Shown here piece by piece: positions 17,534 through 25,809 of a stretch of 39,814 nucleotides of DNA. This DNA comes from an uncultured Lentisphaerota bacterium (GTDB lineage: Bacteria > Verrucomicrobiota > Lentisphaeria > Oligosphaerales > CAITYL01): assembly GCA_903896595.1 (NCBI GenBank), contig CAITYL010000244.1:1-39814 (forward strand), in the 5' to 3' direction. A model generated the notes under the pieces. It was not told the DNA's origin. It made no database searches and saw nothing but the letters and a program-made list of their open reading frames with translations. The number at the start of each line of letters is the position of its first letter. Position 1 is the stretch's first letter. A program made the position numbers and the translations under genes.

Positions 17534-17921
17534 AAACCCCTTCCTAAAACTTTTGGATGTTAAACCGGATGACGCTTCCACCACAAGCTCACTGGACCTG
17601 ATGCAAACCGTCAGCCAAACCCGTCAAACCGCCGCCGTTTTTTTCCCAAGAGGGAGCCGCCCGTCCCCGGGCGGACCAGGTTGCACCGTTTCCGAAGAAC
17701 GTGAGACAGGCACTCTTGCCTGTCCAGGCCTTCCGCAGGGTTGCGGCGCGACGGACGTTCCCCATTTTTTCATAACGGCGCTACCTCAGGATAGACACGC
17801 AGGCAGGATTGCCTGCTTGACGTTTTTCACAGGCAAGAGTGCCTGTGTCACATTTGCCCGCGCCGATGAAATGACGCCCGCTTTCCGATTAGGGGGCCCA
17901 AATGGGTCTGGGCACCCGTAG
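17534..17921. repeat. Repeat-rich spacer with free-standing hairpin modules
   Basis: I find no gene here. A GC hairpin with arms CCGCCCG/CGGGCGG lies at 17652-17676. GACAGGCA-CTCT-TGCCTGTC lies at 17705-17724. A double hairpin lies at 17793-17854, made of GCAGGCA-GGAT-TGCCTGC followed by CACAGGCA-AGAG-TGCCTGTG. The last two modules also form parts of the composite repeats at 17922, 18922 and 37082. These free copies show that the modules occur independently. Confidence 0.7.
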
Positions 17922-18365
17922 AGCGACAACGTTAGGGCGGAAGAACGCGATGCAATCTCTTTGCCACCGTAAAAGCCGCATGATTTTCTCCGCGTTCTTG
18001 GCGCGCTTGGCGAGAGATCGTAGTGAAAAACAAAAAGTCACCCGGTGGCCGTGAGCGGCACGCCAACCGTCCGCCCGAGGACGGGCGGCTCCCGGTGCAG
18101 ATCGGCACGCCGCCGCGTCCTCTTGGTCTTCAATGTCCTCGGTTTTTGGGCTCGGGCGCAGCGTCCGCACCGTCCTCAGCGGCGGCACGGGTTGGCCGTT
18201 TGGCGAGAGCGGGGGGGCTGAGGACCTTGAGGACCGGCCCGGCCGGGAGGACCTTGAGGACGGAGAGGACGCCCCCAAGAGTCGCAGGGGCAGACACGCA
18301 GGCAGGATTGCCTGCTTGACGTTTTCCACAGGCAAGAGTGCCTGTGTCACGTTTGTCTGTTGCCG
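17922..18365 (+). repeat. Composite hairpin repeat, copy A
   Basis: This 444-base non-coding element is one of three copies in the window. The order of parts is: GCGATGCAATCTCTTTGCCACC, here the leading block at about 17938; CGCGTTCTTGGCGCGCTTGG; the GC hairpin GTCCGCCCGAGGACGGGCGG (18069-18088); a GTCCTC-rich left arm; a GAGGAC-rich right arm that is largely complementary to it; and the double TGCC hairpin ending near 18350. The GTCCTC/GAGGAC arms can fold into a long cruciform or RNA hairpin. Open frames through it on either strand are low-complexity and I regard them as spurious. Confidence 0.85.
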
Positions 18366-18467
18366 ACAACGAGAAATGACCAAACCCGCCAGCGTTTTTT
18401 CGGGCGGGCGCCGCCCGGCCGCGGGCGGAAACGGCGGGGCGTGCTATAATAACTCTTATTAGCCAAC

Positions 18468-18971
18468 TTGAACAAGGAACCCGCCAACTTCCAGGCAGCT
18501 AGAAAATACTGGAACAAGCTGAAAGAGCGGCTTGGCAAGGAGGGCAGTCAACTGGTGACAAATTGTCACCGGTTCAAATTGCCCGCAGATGACGGAAAAA
18601 TGCGCCTCACCGACGTTGCCAATGCCGAGACCCTGCTGCGCTTGGTTCAGAGCGTGCCCAGCCCCAAGGCCGAGCCGATCAAGCTTTGGCTCGCCAAGGT
18701 CGGTTACGAGCGGATGCAGGAAATGTCCGACCCCGCGCGTGCCCTCGAACGCGCCCGTGCCACCTGGCAGCAACATGGCCGTAGCGAGAAGTGGATTCAG
18801 CAACGTATGACCGGGCAGGAAACCCGCAACAAACTCACCGATATCACTTCAGTAGGAGCGTGGTTGCACTGTTTTCGGAGTGCGGCAATTCCTTTGCCGC
18901 TTTTGGTTGGTGTCCACCCCCGGAATAATCTCTCGCGAAGATCGCAAAGTTCGCCAAGAAAAATATCCTGA
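18468..18971 (+). pseudogene. BRO-N / DinD-like gene remnant
   Basis: The readable core spans residues 1-125 from a TTG. It includes 'NFQAARKYWNKLKERLGKEG', 'LPADDGKMRLTDVA' and 'SPKAEPIKLWLAKVGYERMQ'. These match the second half of the BRO-N domain found in phage antirepressors and DNA-damage-inducible DinD-type proteins. The first part of the domain is missing; a stop lies at 18450, six codons upstream of the TTG. After 'RNKLTD' (about 18842) the frame runs into hairpin and composite-repeat DNA, so the 3' end is also replaced. It lies between repeat copies A and B and looks like a phage-type gene broken at both ends. A TATAAT sits at 18444 but without a clear -35 partner. Confidence 0.75.
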
Positions 18972-19390
18972 ATTACCCGCAACTACGATATGCATGAATT
19001 TCTCCGCGTTCTTGGCGCGCTTGGCGAGAGATCGTGTTGAAAAACCGAAATTCATCCGATGGTCGTGAACGAAACGCCAACCGTCCGCCCGAGGCCGGGC
19101 GGCTCCCGGTGCAGATCGGCACGCCGCCGCGTCCTCTTGGTCTTCCACGTCCTCGGTTTTTGGGCTCGGGCGCAGCGTCCTCACCGTCCTCAGCGGCGGC
19201 ATGGGTTGGCCGTTTGGCGGGAGCGGGGGGGCTGAGGACCTTGAGGACCGGCCCGTCCGGGAGGACCTTGAGGACGGAGAGGACGCCCCCGAGAGGCGCA
19301 GGGGCAAACACGCAGGCAGGATTGCCTGCTTGACGTTTTTCACAGGCAAGAGTGCCTGTGTCACGTTTGTGCGTTGCCGGTTTTATCCGC
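18922..19390 (+). repeat. Composite hairpin repeat, copy B, with an added inverted arm
   Basis: From about 18990 this copy matches A and C through all modules: the CGCGTTCTTGGCGCGC block, the GTCCGCCCGAGG hairpin, the GTCCTC/GAGGAC arms and the double TGCC hairpin ending near 19361. It lacks the leading GCGATGCAAT block. In its place, at 18925-18960, is AATCTCTCGCGAAG...TTCGCCAAGAA. This is an imperfect reverse complement of TTCTTGGCGCGCTTGGCGAG just downstream, so the start of this copy can form its own hairpin. It has the same orientation as A and C. Confidence 0.82.
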
Positions 19391-19443
19391 GACATCCGCA
19401 GTCAGAAACGGGGTCCCAACCGACCCAATGGCCATGCTGTCCC

Positions 19444-19896
19444 TTACCCGGCCAGCTTGTGCAGGACGGCATCCACCGCCGCGGTCAGTCGCCGGATCAA
19501 TTCCCCGCCCAACTCCGGCTTGCCTTCCTTGACACAAAGCGCGTGCAGGCGTTGCGCCCGCCGCAGCACCACATCCATTCCGCCGTCGGCATAAACCCGG
19601 CCGTCGGTCTCACGCAGATCCGGGCTCCCGGCAGGCGTCAAAGCCCCCGCCGGCGCCAGGCCGCGGTCCAGCAACTGCTGCAGGCGCGTCCACACCGCGA
19701 TATTGCAGCGCTGCGTCTTGCCGCGCTCCCACTTCTGCACCGTGGTGCCATGCACGCCGAGCAGCTCGCCGACCTTGACGAACGTCAGTCCCGCTTCCAG
19801 GCGCCGGTCATGCAACTGCCGCCGCATGGCCGGTGTGATCAGGCAGTCTCCCGGCGGCGGTATCGGAACCGCGTTGTTCCCTTTGTTCGTCGCCAT
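19444..19896 (-). CDS. Helix-turn-helix (XRE-like) DNA-binding protein
   Basis: A 150-residue protein. Residues 20-65 form a helix-turn-helix: 'MRRQLHDRRLEAGLTFVKVG' then 'ELLGVHGTTVQKWERGKTQ'. The layout resembles XRE/Cro-type domains, with a recognition helix 'TTVQKWERG'. The C-terminal half is helical ('RRAQRLHALCVKEGKPELGG') and may serve dimerisation. I chose ATG 19896; the frame extends further upstream but reads through AT-rich spacer DNA. It is divergent from the GTPase gene at 20300, with about 400 bases between them. A plausible role is control of itself and of that gene cluster, which is inference from position only. Confidence 0.7.
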   Translation of the reverse strand: MATNKGNNAVPIPPPGDCLITPAMRRQLHDRRLEAGLTFVKVGELLGVHGTTVQKWERGKTQRCNIAVWTRLQQLLDRGLAPAGALTPAGSPDLRETDGRVYADGGMDVVLRRAQRLHALCVKEGKPELGGELIRRLTAAVDAVLHKLAG

Positions 19897-19943
19897 ACCT
19901 GACAATTTATGACTTTGGGGTATTCTCGCCAATTCATGCGTAC

Positions 19944-20115
19944 ATTTTCTTGTATTTTCTTTAAATTCTCTTGTATTCTTTTTTGGCCATGCTAGCTTCT
20001 CCCAAGATTTCAGGTATGGGGAAGGGTGGCCTGATGAAAGCCAAAACCGGCGGTTTTTTGCCCGGCCGAAACACGGCACAAAGCGGCTGCGTTTTAAACG
20101 AATTTACAAGAAAAT
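19944..20115. promoter_or_regulatory. Candidate operator region between the HTH gene and the GTPase cluster
   Basis: TCTTGTATT occurs at 19948-19956 and again at 19969-19977, exactly 21 bases apart, or two helical turns. An 11-base inverted match, ATTTTCTTGTA (19944-19954) with TACAAGAAAAT (20105-20115), lies on the far side of the spacer. The AT-rich block stands out from the GC-rich surroundings. These could be binding sites of the divergent HTH protein. The rest of the spacer 19897-20299 shows no gene. Confidence 0.4.
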
Positions 20116-20299
20116 AGAAGAATTAAAGAATTCTCGCGCCGTTCTCCTCGGCCGTCTGGCGCGTCTCCAAACCACCATCCTCTCTTTTGCGCCCAAGCCT
20201 GGGCTTGGCCGGCCCTTCAATTCCCGTCGCCGTCATCACGCCCCCCTTGTCCCTTCGTGCAAAGTAACCACCGCCCGGTTTTCGTTCGCGAAAGAATTT

Positions 20300-22336
20300 A
20301 TGATCGGTTTTAGATCCATCCCGTTACGAAATCGCCGCGCTTATCAGATCACCATTGAATTGCCCGACGGCACGGTCTTGCAAGACAAGTGCGCCCGATT
20401 TCCGTTGACGATCGGCCGGGAGGAATCCAGAGACGTGGTGATTGATCACCCGTCCATTTCCCGTCAGCATGCCGTGGTTCGACTCAATGCCGGCACGTTG
20501 TCCGTGCATGATGACGGCAGTTCCGCCGGCACATTTGTCGATAGTGTTCAAGTCACAGAGGCCAAGCTTGGCGCCAACGGTGAGTTTTTCCTTGGCGAGA
20601 TACGGGTACAGTTGGTTCCTGTCGCCACGGCGCCACCCCCGTCGCCCGCTCCCTCCAAGGATGCCAGTGACGGCTGGTTTTATCTGGATGAAATGGGGTG
20701 GTTTCAAGGCCCACTTTCATCCGAACAATTCCGCGAGTTGGCCAAGTTCGGCGTCATCCGGCCCGATACGACCATCCGCTACGGCAACCAAACCACCACG
20801 GCGGCCAATGTTGAAAACTTGGAATTTGGTTCCGCCACAACCACTTCTCCACCAGTGACCGAGCCGGCGGTAGCTGGGTTTGGTGACCTCTCGCGGGTCA
20901 ATCATGAGCCCTCGGGCGACCTGCTTTGTCCTCACTGCTGGTGGCGTTTCGATTTTGATGAATTGTTGTACATCGCCCAGCATGAGAACTTGTACGGCGA
21001 CCCTGTTCTCGGGCCGGAAGCCAAGAGCCGGTTCCTCCCCAGCCGGTTCACCATGGACGGCAAAGCGATTGATGCCGGCGGCCAGGAATGTCCCGACACC
21101 GCGTGTCCGCGCTGCCATCTTTACATCCCCAAGGCCACCTTGTTTTCGCAGCCGCTGATCATCTCCATCGTCGGCGCCCCGTCCAGCGGCAAGTCCTATC
21201 TGCTGGCGGCCATGGTTTGGGAATTGCGCAACCTGTTGCCATCATGCTTCGCCATCACCTTCAGCGACGCGGATGCCACCACCAATCATATCTTGAACGA
21301 GTATGAACAAACGTTGTTCTGCAATCCGCACCCGGATGGTATTGTGTCCCTGCGGAAAACCGAGACCGAGGGCGAGCTTTACAACCCCGCCACCATCGAG
21401 AACATGAAACTGCGGCTACCCAAGCCGTTCTTCTTCGACCTCAAATTCATGGCGCACCATACCGGCGCGTCAGCCACTGAAACGCCCAAACCGTACTCAC
21501 TGGTGCTTTACGACAATGCCGGCGAACACTTTCAGCCGGGGCAGGATACGGCGGCCAGTCCGGCCACCCGGCATTTGATGCGTTCCGATGCGATCCTGTT
21601 CGTGTTTGACCCCACCCAAGACCCACGGTTTCGCGCCCTGTGTGCAGGCTGTAATGATCCGCAGGTGCGCGACCCCCAGGTCACCTACCGCCAGGAATCG
21701 CTGATGACGGAGATGATCACGCGCATCCGCCGTCACACCGGCCTGACGGTTGGCGGCAAGTTTGATAAGCCGCTGGTGGTGGTGGTCAATAAATTCGATG
21801 TCTGGCGTCACCTGATCAAGGCGGAATTGCCACTGGATCTCATCCATCAGGCGGACGGCGATTTCTTCAGCGAATTGGATGTCAATGCCGTTTTTTCGAC
21901 CTCCTTTGCGTTGCGGACGCTACTGCTGGCGTCCTGCCCGAACCTGGTCTATGTGGCCGAAGAATTTGCCACCCATGTCATCTACCTGCCGGCCAGCGCC
22001 ATGGGACGGAACGCGGAACAACTTGATGGCGGCGGCCGGGGCATCCGGCCGCGGGACATTAAGCCGATCGGCGTGACCACGCCCGTGCTCTATGCTTTGG
22101 CGGTGCAAAACGTCATCGGCCTTGGCGGCGGCCCGCGGCCAGAAAACGTGACCGAGGTTGCCGCCATCCGCAGCGGTGATCTATTCCGCATCACCCTGCC
22201 CGGCGACGTTACCTGGACCTTGCCATCCACCTATCTGAATAAACGCCTGCAGTGCCCCAAGACGGGCCGCCTGTTCATTGCCGTCCCGGCTGAGAACGCG
22301 ACGCCAATGATTGGCGAAGACAAAAAGGGAGCGTAA
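20300..22336 (+). CDS. FHA-GYF-zinc ribbon P-loop GTPase (DO-GTPase-like)
   Basis: A 678-residue multidomain protein. Residues 35-105 are an FHA phosphothreonine-binding domain ('LTIGREESRDVVIDHPSISR' then 'QHAVVRL', with 'SSAGTFVD' in place of NGT). Residues 126-175 are a GYF_2-type domain ('WFYLDEMGWFQGPLSSEQF'). CPHC (210-213) and CPDTACPRC (264-272) form a split zinc ribbon. The GTPase domain follows, with P-loop 'GAPSSGKS' (292-299), Walker B 'LVLYDNAGEHF' (Asp405) and 'VVVVNKFD' (NKxD, 497-500). NKxD marks GTP rather than ATP specificity. The GTPase resembles the DO-GTPase group found in bacterial conflict-type systems; this assignment is from memory of motifs. No membrane segment is evident. 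The stop overlaps the next ATG (TAATG), so it is coupled to the GAP1-like gene. Confidence 0.75.
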   Translation: MIGFRSIPLRNRRAYQITIELPDGTVLQDKCARFPLTIGREESRDVVIDHPSISRQHAVVRLNAGTLSVHDDGSSAGTFVDSVQVTEAKLGANGEFFLGEIRVQLVPVATAPPPSPAPSKDASDGWFYLDEMGWFQGPLSSEQFRELAKFGVIRPDTTIRYGNQTTTAANVENLEFGSATTTSPPVTEPAVAGFGDLSRVNHEPSGDLLCPHCWWRFDFDELLYIAQHENLYGDPVLGPEAKSRFLPSRFTMDGKAIDAGGQECPDTACPRCHLYIPKATLFSQPLIISIVGAPSSGKSYLLAAMVWELRNLLPSCFAITFSDADATTNHILNEYEQTLFCNPHPDGIVSLRKTETEGELYNPATIENMKLRLPKPFFFDLKFMAHHTGASATETPKPYSLVLYDNAGEHFQPGQDTAASPATRHLMRSDAILFVFDPTQDPRFRALCAGCNDPQVRDPQVTYRQESLMTEMITRIRRHTGLTVGGKFDKPLVVVVNKFDVWRHLIKAELPLDLIHQADGDFFSELDVNAVFSTSFALRTLLLASCPNLVYVAEEFATHVIYLPASAMGRNAEQLDGGGRGIRPRDIKPIGVTTPVLYALAVQNVIGLGGGPRPENVTEVAAIRSGDLFRITLPGDVTWTLPSTYLNKRLQCPKTGRLFIAVPAENATPMIGEDKKGA

Positions 22337-24639
22337 TGGCGTTCGCGTTGATATTCACCTCGGTTCCCCAAGGACTAAAGCCTGGAACCGGCGGTTTCTG
22401 TACCGTGGCCCAGACCCAGGGCCTGCCAGAACGCGACGCCAAGTTTTTGGAATCGCTGAGCGGTTATCAAGACATTGCCCCCGCCACCTCTCCACAGGCT
22501 CTGTCCCTCAATCCCATCGCCTACAGCCATTGGTGTTTCGACGGCGGCACACGGCAGGTGCTGTCCCGCGTCGCCTTCGCGGGGCTGGATTATTCGGGCC
22601 GTTCCAACAAGCTGGCGCACCATCTCCTCCTGACGCCCGACGACGGGCTGCCCAACGCCGGCCCCGCCGCACTCTTGCTGGGCTTGGAAGACGCGGGCCT
22701 GTTGGCCGCCGACAGCAACGATGCCAAGCGCCGTCGTGGCTGGCACCCGCCCCTGCGGCTACCGGCGGTCATCGCCAACGACGCCAACGTCAGCGCGAAC
22801 AGGTGGGGCGCGCTGACCGGCGATCCCGGCTGGGCCGGCGTGCTGGCGGAAGCGTTCCTGGCCGGCCGCAAGGCGTTCCTGGTGTTCGCTCCCGGCGGCG
22901 AGACGAACGGTCCGACCCTGTTGCGGTTGTTCGCAGAGGCATTGGCACTGCTCCCGTCTGAGCGCCGCTGGGATGTCACCTTCACCACCTATTTCATGGA
23001 ACTGCACCAAGGCAGTGACTGCCACTGGCGCGCCGTGCCAGCCGGTTCCCCGCACCTGAACCAGGCCACCCGGCTGGACGCCTTAATCCTCGACTTGACC
23101 GCCTTGCCATTCCCCCGGCAGGCTCAGGGCGGCGGCCTGGTCGAAGCCGCCCGTACCGGCATTATGCCGCTCCGGCGCCAACCGGCGGCACCTGCATCGA
23201 TAGCAGAAGCCGCGCCAGCCTTGGAGCCGATGGTCGCGGCAGACGTGGGCGAGGCTAACGCCGAGGCCACTCCGAAACGGATCATGTTATCGGGGCATAA
23301 ATTGGTCACCACGGGTCAGCATAAACCGAACCGTCGTATCGCCCCCGCCCCAAAACGCCGGGGTAAAAGCCTGTTCGTCACCGTCGCCGGTGCCATTCTT
23401 CTCTTCGTCCTGCTGGCCATAGTAGTACTCATGGTCATCCCCATGGGCACGGAGAACATCTCTCGGTGGCATCGACTGCTCAACAAACTCCCAGTGTCTA
23501 CAGGGCAGAAAAAGACGAACTTCGACGGTGCGAAAAACGAACGAACCGGACGAGATACAAGCGCCAGTCAACACACTGCACGCGTTTCTACCATCGGAGA
23601 CACCATTTCGGAGACGAAATCAGGTCAGCAAACCACAGCAACATCTTCCACTGCACCTGCGGCGGCGACACGCGAAAACCAACGGACGCAGCCTACACTC
23701 ACCGCAACCACTGAGAAAAAAACTCTATTCTGCGGGCTTGATTTCGACAAAGAAAATTCACTCCGCATCCCCCCCTATATCGATCTAACAAACTATTCCA
23801 TGCAAATTATTATTATTGATAACGCGAGGGGACAAAATGAATATTCACCAAAAAATTGGGTGACAAAAAGTGGCAATAAAAAAAATAAATTTACAAGCAA
23901 TGGCGTTGCTGTTTTTCCAGATATACGCAAAATATACGCTAAAGAGCCCACAGTGACATATCTTGATGATGGCGAATTTTTAAGTTGTAAGATACAAAAA
24001 GAAAAAATAAAAATTATCACAAAAGATTGTTCACAGCGGAAAATAAACGAAAAAATAAATAACATTAACGAACTTGTCTATTGCGTCATTTTGAAAACCC
24101 AAAATCAGCATATTTTATTTCATAAAAATATCGCCGTCATTAAGCCAACAATAACATGCAAAGCAATAAGCAGTGACAATGATGGAGTGATATTTTCATT
24201 TAAAACAAACCAGAATTATTGGTTTAAGCTAGCGGATGCTTGTATAAAAATTGAAACAATCGATAGCAATATTCAACTTTCCATTGGCTCAATCGATAAT
24301 AATTTTTTTTATGGGACTGCAAAATTAAAAAACAAGTCAAAGGAAATAATGAAAATTTACAAAAAACACAAAGACTCGGAAGAAAAGTATACATCAGATT
24401 CTAGCAAAGCGAAAAATGAGTGGTTAAAAAAAACCTCAGACGCTACCAATAGTAATGATAAAAATACTGCAAAAAAAGAGCATAAAGAAAGAGTGACAGC
24501 TATAGACGAAGAATATAAAAATAATATCACTGATGAACAAAAAGGATTAATGACTTTTCTTTTCCCGGGAAAAAGTGAGGTAAGGGTAAGCCTGCTGATC
24601 GATGGTCAAGAAGCGGCTTTCTGTAAAATAACACCATGA
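22336..24639 (+). CDS. GAP1-like GTPase-associated membrane protein with AT-rich C-terminal domain
   Basis: A 767-residue protein. Residues 1-270 resemble the N-terminal and middle domains of 'GTPase-associated protein 1'. They include 'FTSVPQGLKPGTGGFCTVAQ', 'LNPIAYSHW', 'SRVAFAGLDYSGRSNKLAHH' and 'FLVFAPGGETNGPTLLRLFA'. A basic linker leads to one membrane helix at 345-369. The remaining 400 residues should lie outside the inner membrane. From about base 23,700 the DNA becomes strongly AT-rich and the product rich in Lys, Asn and Ile, unlike the GC-rich first half. The end returns to normal composition near 24,600. Known GAP1 proteins are encoded next to their GTPase, as here. I infer a cytoplasmic GTPase-contacting head joined to an exported sensor or effector. 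The biochemical role is unknown. Confidence 0.65.
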   Translation: MAFALIFTSVPQGLKPGTGGFCTVAQTQGLPERDAKFLESLSGYQDIAPATSPQALSLNPIAYSHWCFDGGTRQVLSRVAFAGLDYSGRSNKLAHHLLLTPDDGLPNAGPAALLLGLEDAGLLAADSNDAKRRRGWHPPLRLPAVIANDANVSANRWGALTGDPGWAGVLAEAFLAGRKAFLVFAPGGETNGPTLLRLFAEALALLPSERRWDVTFTTYFMELHQGSDCHWRAVPAGSPHLNQATRLDALILDLTALPFPRQAQGGGLVEAARTGIMPLRRQPAAPASIAEAAPALEPMVAADVGEANAEATPKRIMLSGHKLVTTGQHKPNRRIAPAPKRRGKSLFVTVAGAILLFVLLAIVVLMVIPMGTENISRWHRLLNKLPVSTGQKKTNFDGAKNERTGRDTSASQHTARVSTIGDTISETKSGQQTTATSSTAPAAATRENQRTQPTLTATTEKKTLFCGLDFDKENSLRIPPYIDLTNYSMQIIIIDNARGQNEYSPKNWVTKSGNKKNKFTSNGVAVFPDIRKIYAKEPTVTYLDDGEFLSCKIQKEKIKIITKDCSQRKINEKINNINELVYCVILKTQNQHILFHKNIAVIKPTITCKAISSDNDGVIFSFKTNQNYWFKLADACIKIETIDSNIQLSIGSIDNNFFYGTAKLKNKSKEIMKIYKKHKDSEEKYTSDSSKAKNEWLKKTSDATNSNDKNTAKKEHKERVTAIDEEYKNNITDEQKGLMTFLFPGKSEVRVSLLIDGQEAAFCKITP

Positions 24640-24674
24640 TTACCATGATACAACACCAACAGGGAGAAGTGAAT

Positions 24675-25757
24675 ATGATAAAAATTATCACGCTGTTGAC
24701 TCTGGCAATCATCGGCACTGCCTTGGCTAACGATGGACCGACGCTGCCAACGGGAAACGCGGACAAGCCGGAAACGCCAGCTCCGCCGCCCGAAGTTCGC
24801 CACCTGTTTTACTCCCAGGCCGCGCTACAGCGGCAATTGGCCCGGCCGGGGCGTTGCGCGATTCCGTTGCCGCAAGACTGCACCGGTTGGCGCGTGCTGG
24901 GGGTGATGGACAGCGGACAGTTGCTGCGCACCGGCAAGGATAGCACCTGGTGGCGCGCGCAGTTGGGCGACGGCACGGTGTTGCCGGGCTTCTGGTTCAA
25001 TGCCGGCGGCGGGGTTCCGCCGGCGACCGCGTTTGCCGTCACCGCCACGGCCGCCTGCGGCGGCGAAGAGGGCGAGGCGCGGCAACTCACGCTGTTGGAA
25101 ATGACCTGCCGGGGCAACACCCTGGCCTGCGCCACACGCTGGGGCAAGAACGGCCGCCGAGGCAAAGCCTTTCTCGGGGCGCTGAACCGGATCCTTCTGA
25201 CCAGCCCCGACACCCGGGAACGGATCGTCATCTTGGTACGGCCCGCCCAATTCATGGCCAAGGAGGCACGCCACGGTTATTCGGATGATGGCATTTATCG
25301 CTTCCCGTTCACTCTACCGGAAGAAATTGAAGGGTTGTTCGGAGGCGACCTCGAGCGGGTGACGGTGGCCGGCGCCGACAACTCCACGAGCGAGCGCTGG
25401 CTGGAGCGGGCCGAGCGCGGGAACGGCTATGAATTATGCATCGCCATGAAAGCGAAAACCGCCATCGAAACCCTCGTGACCCGCCAAATGTACATCCGGC
25501 AAGAGGCCCTCAGTATTCTGAAGGCATTAGATGAACAAGAGCGGCAGCGGCGGCTGGGCGGCACCTGGCGGGCCGATGCCGATATTTTGGACAAGGATAA
25601 GTGGCGGGAGATGAACAAGGATCAGAAGGTCGTCTTGCGCGAAGCCTGCCGGGCGTACACGCCGCCCACGGTCTGGCTGGCACTGGCGGGGGCGGCGGAA
25701 GGTGCCAACGGATTCGTGGGCTTGACCCTGGTATGGGAAAAGGATGAGGGGAAATAG
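24675..25757 (+). CDS. Secreted protein of unknown function in the GTPase cluster
   Basis: I do not recognise the family. The 360-residue product begins with a clear signal peptide, 'MIKIITLLTLAIIGTALA', with a probable cut after Ala. A Pro-rich stretch follows and then a mixed domain with 'GWRVLGVMDSGQLLRTGKDS' and 'WWRAQLGDGTVLPGFWFNAG'. Later parts include 'RERIVILVRPAQF' and a helical, charged C-terminus. No catalytic motif stands out. GGGAG precedes ATG 24675 by about eight bases. It follows the GAP1-like gene by 35 bases, and the channel gene starts 52 bases after it. It probably works in the periplasm with the exported part of the GAP1-like protein or of the channel proteins. Confidence 0.7.
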   Translation: MIKIITLLTLAIIGTALANDGPTLPTGNADKPETPAPPPEVRHLFYSQAALQRQLARPGRCAIPLPQDCTGWRVLGVMDSGQLLRTGKDSTWWRAQLGDGTVLPGFWFNAGGGVPPATAFAVTATAACGGEEGEARQLTLLEMTCRGNTLACATRWGKNGRRGKAFLGALNRILLTSPDTRERIVILVRPAQFMAKEARHGYSDDGIYRFPFTLPEEIEGLFGGDLERVTVAGADNSTSERWLERAERGNGYELCIAMKAKTAIETLVTRQMYIRQEALSILKALDEQERQRRLGGTWRADADILDKDKWREMNKDQKVVLREACRAYTPPTVWLALAGAAEGANGFVGLTLVWEKDEGK

Positions 25758-25809
25758 TTTTAGCGGGGCAAAGGTGTAAGCCAAGCTCTACAAACGGAGG
25801 AGACGACAG

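Noticed and set aside
17889-18383. Open frames on both strands through the composite repeats (also near 19000-19400 and 37180-37650)
   Set aside because: The translations are Ser/Arg/Gly-rich, differ between copies where the hairpins are kept, and lack ribosome sites. The conserved feature is base pairing, not protein.
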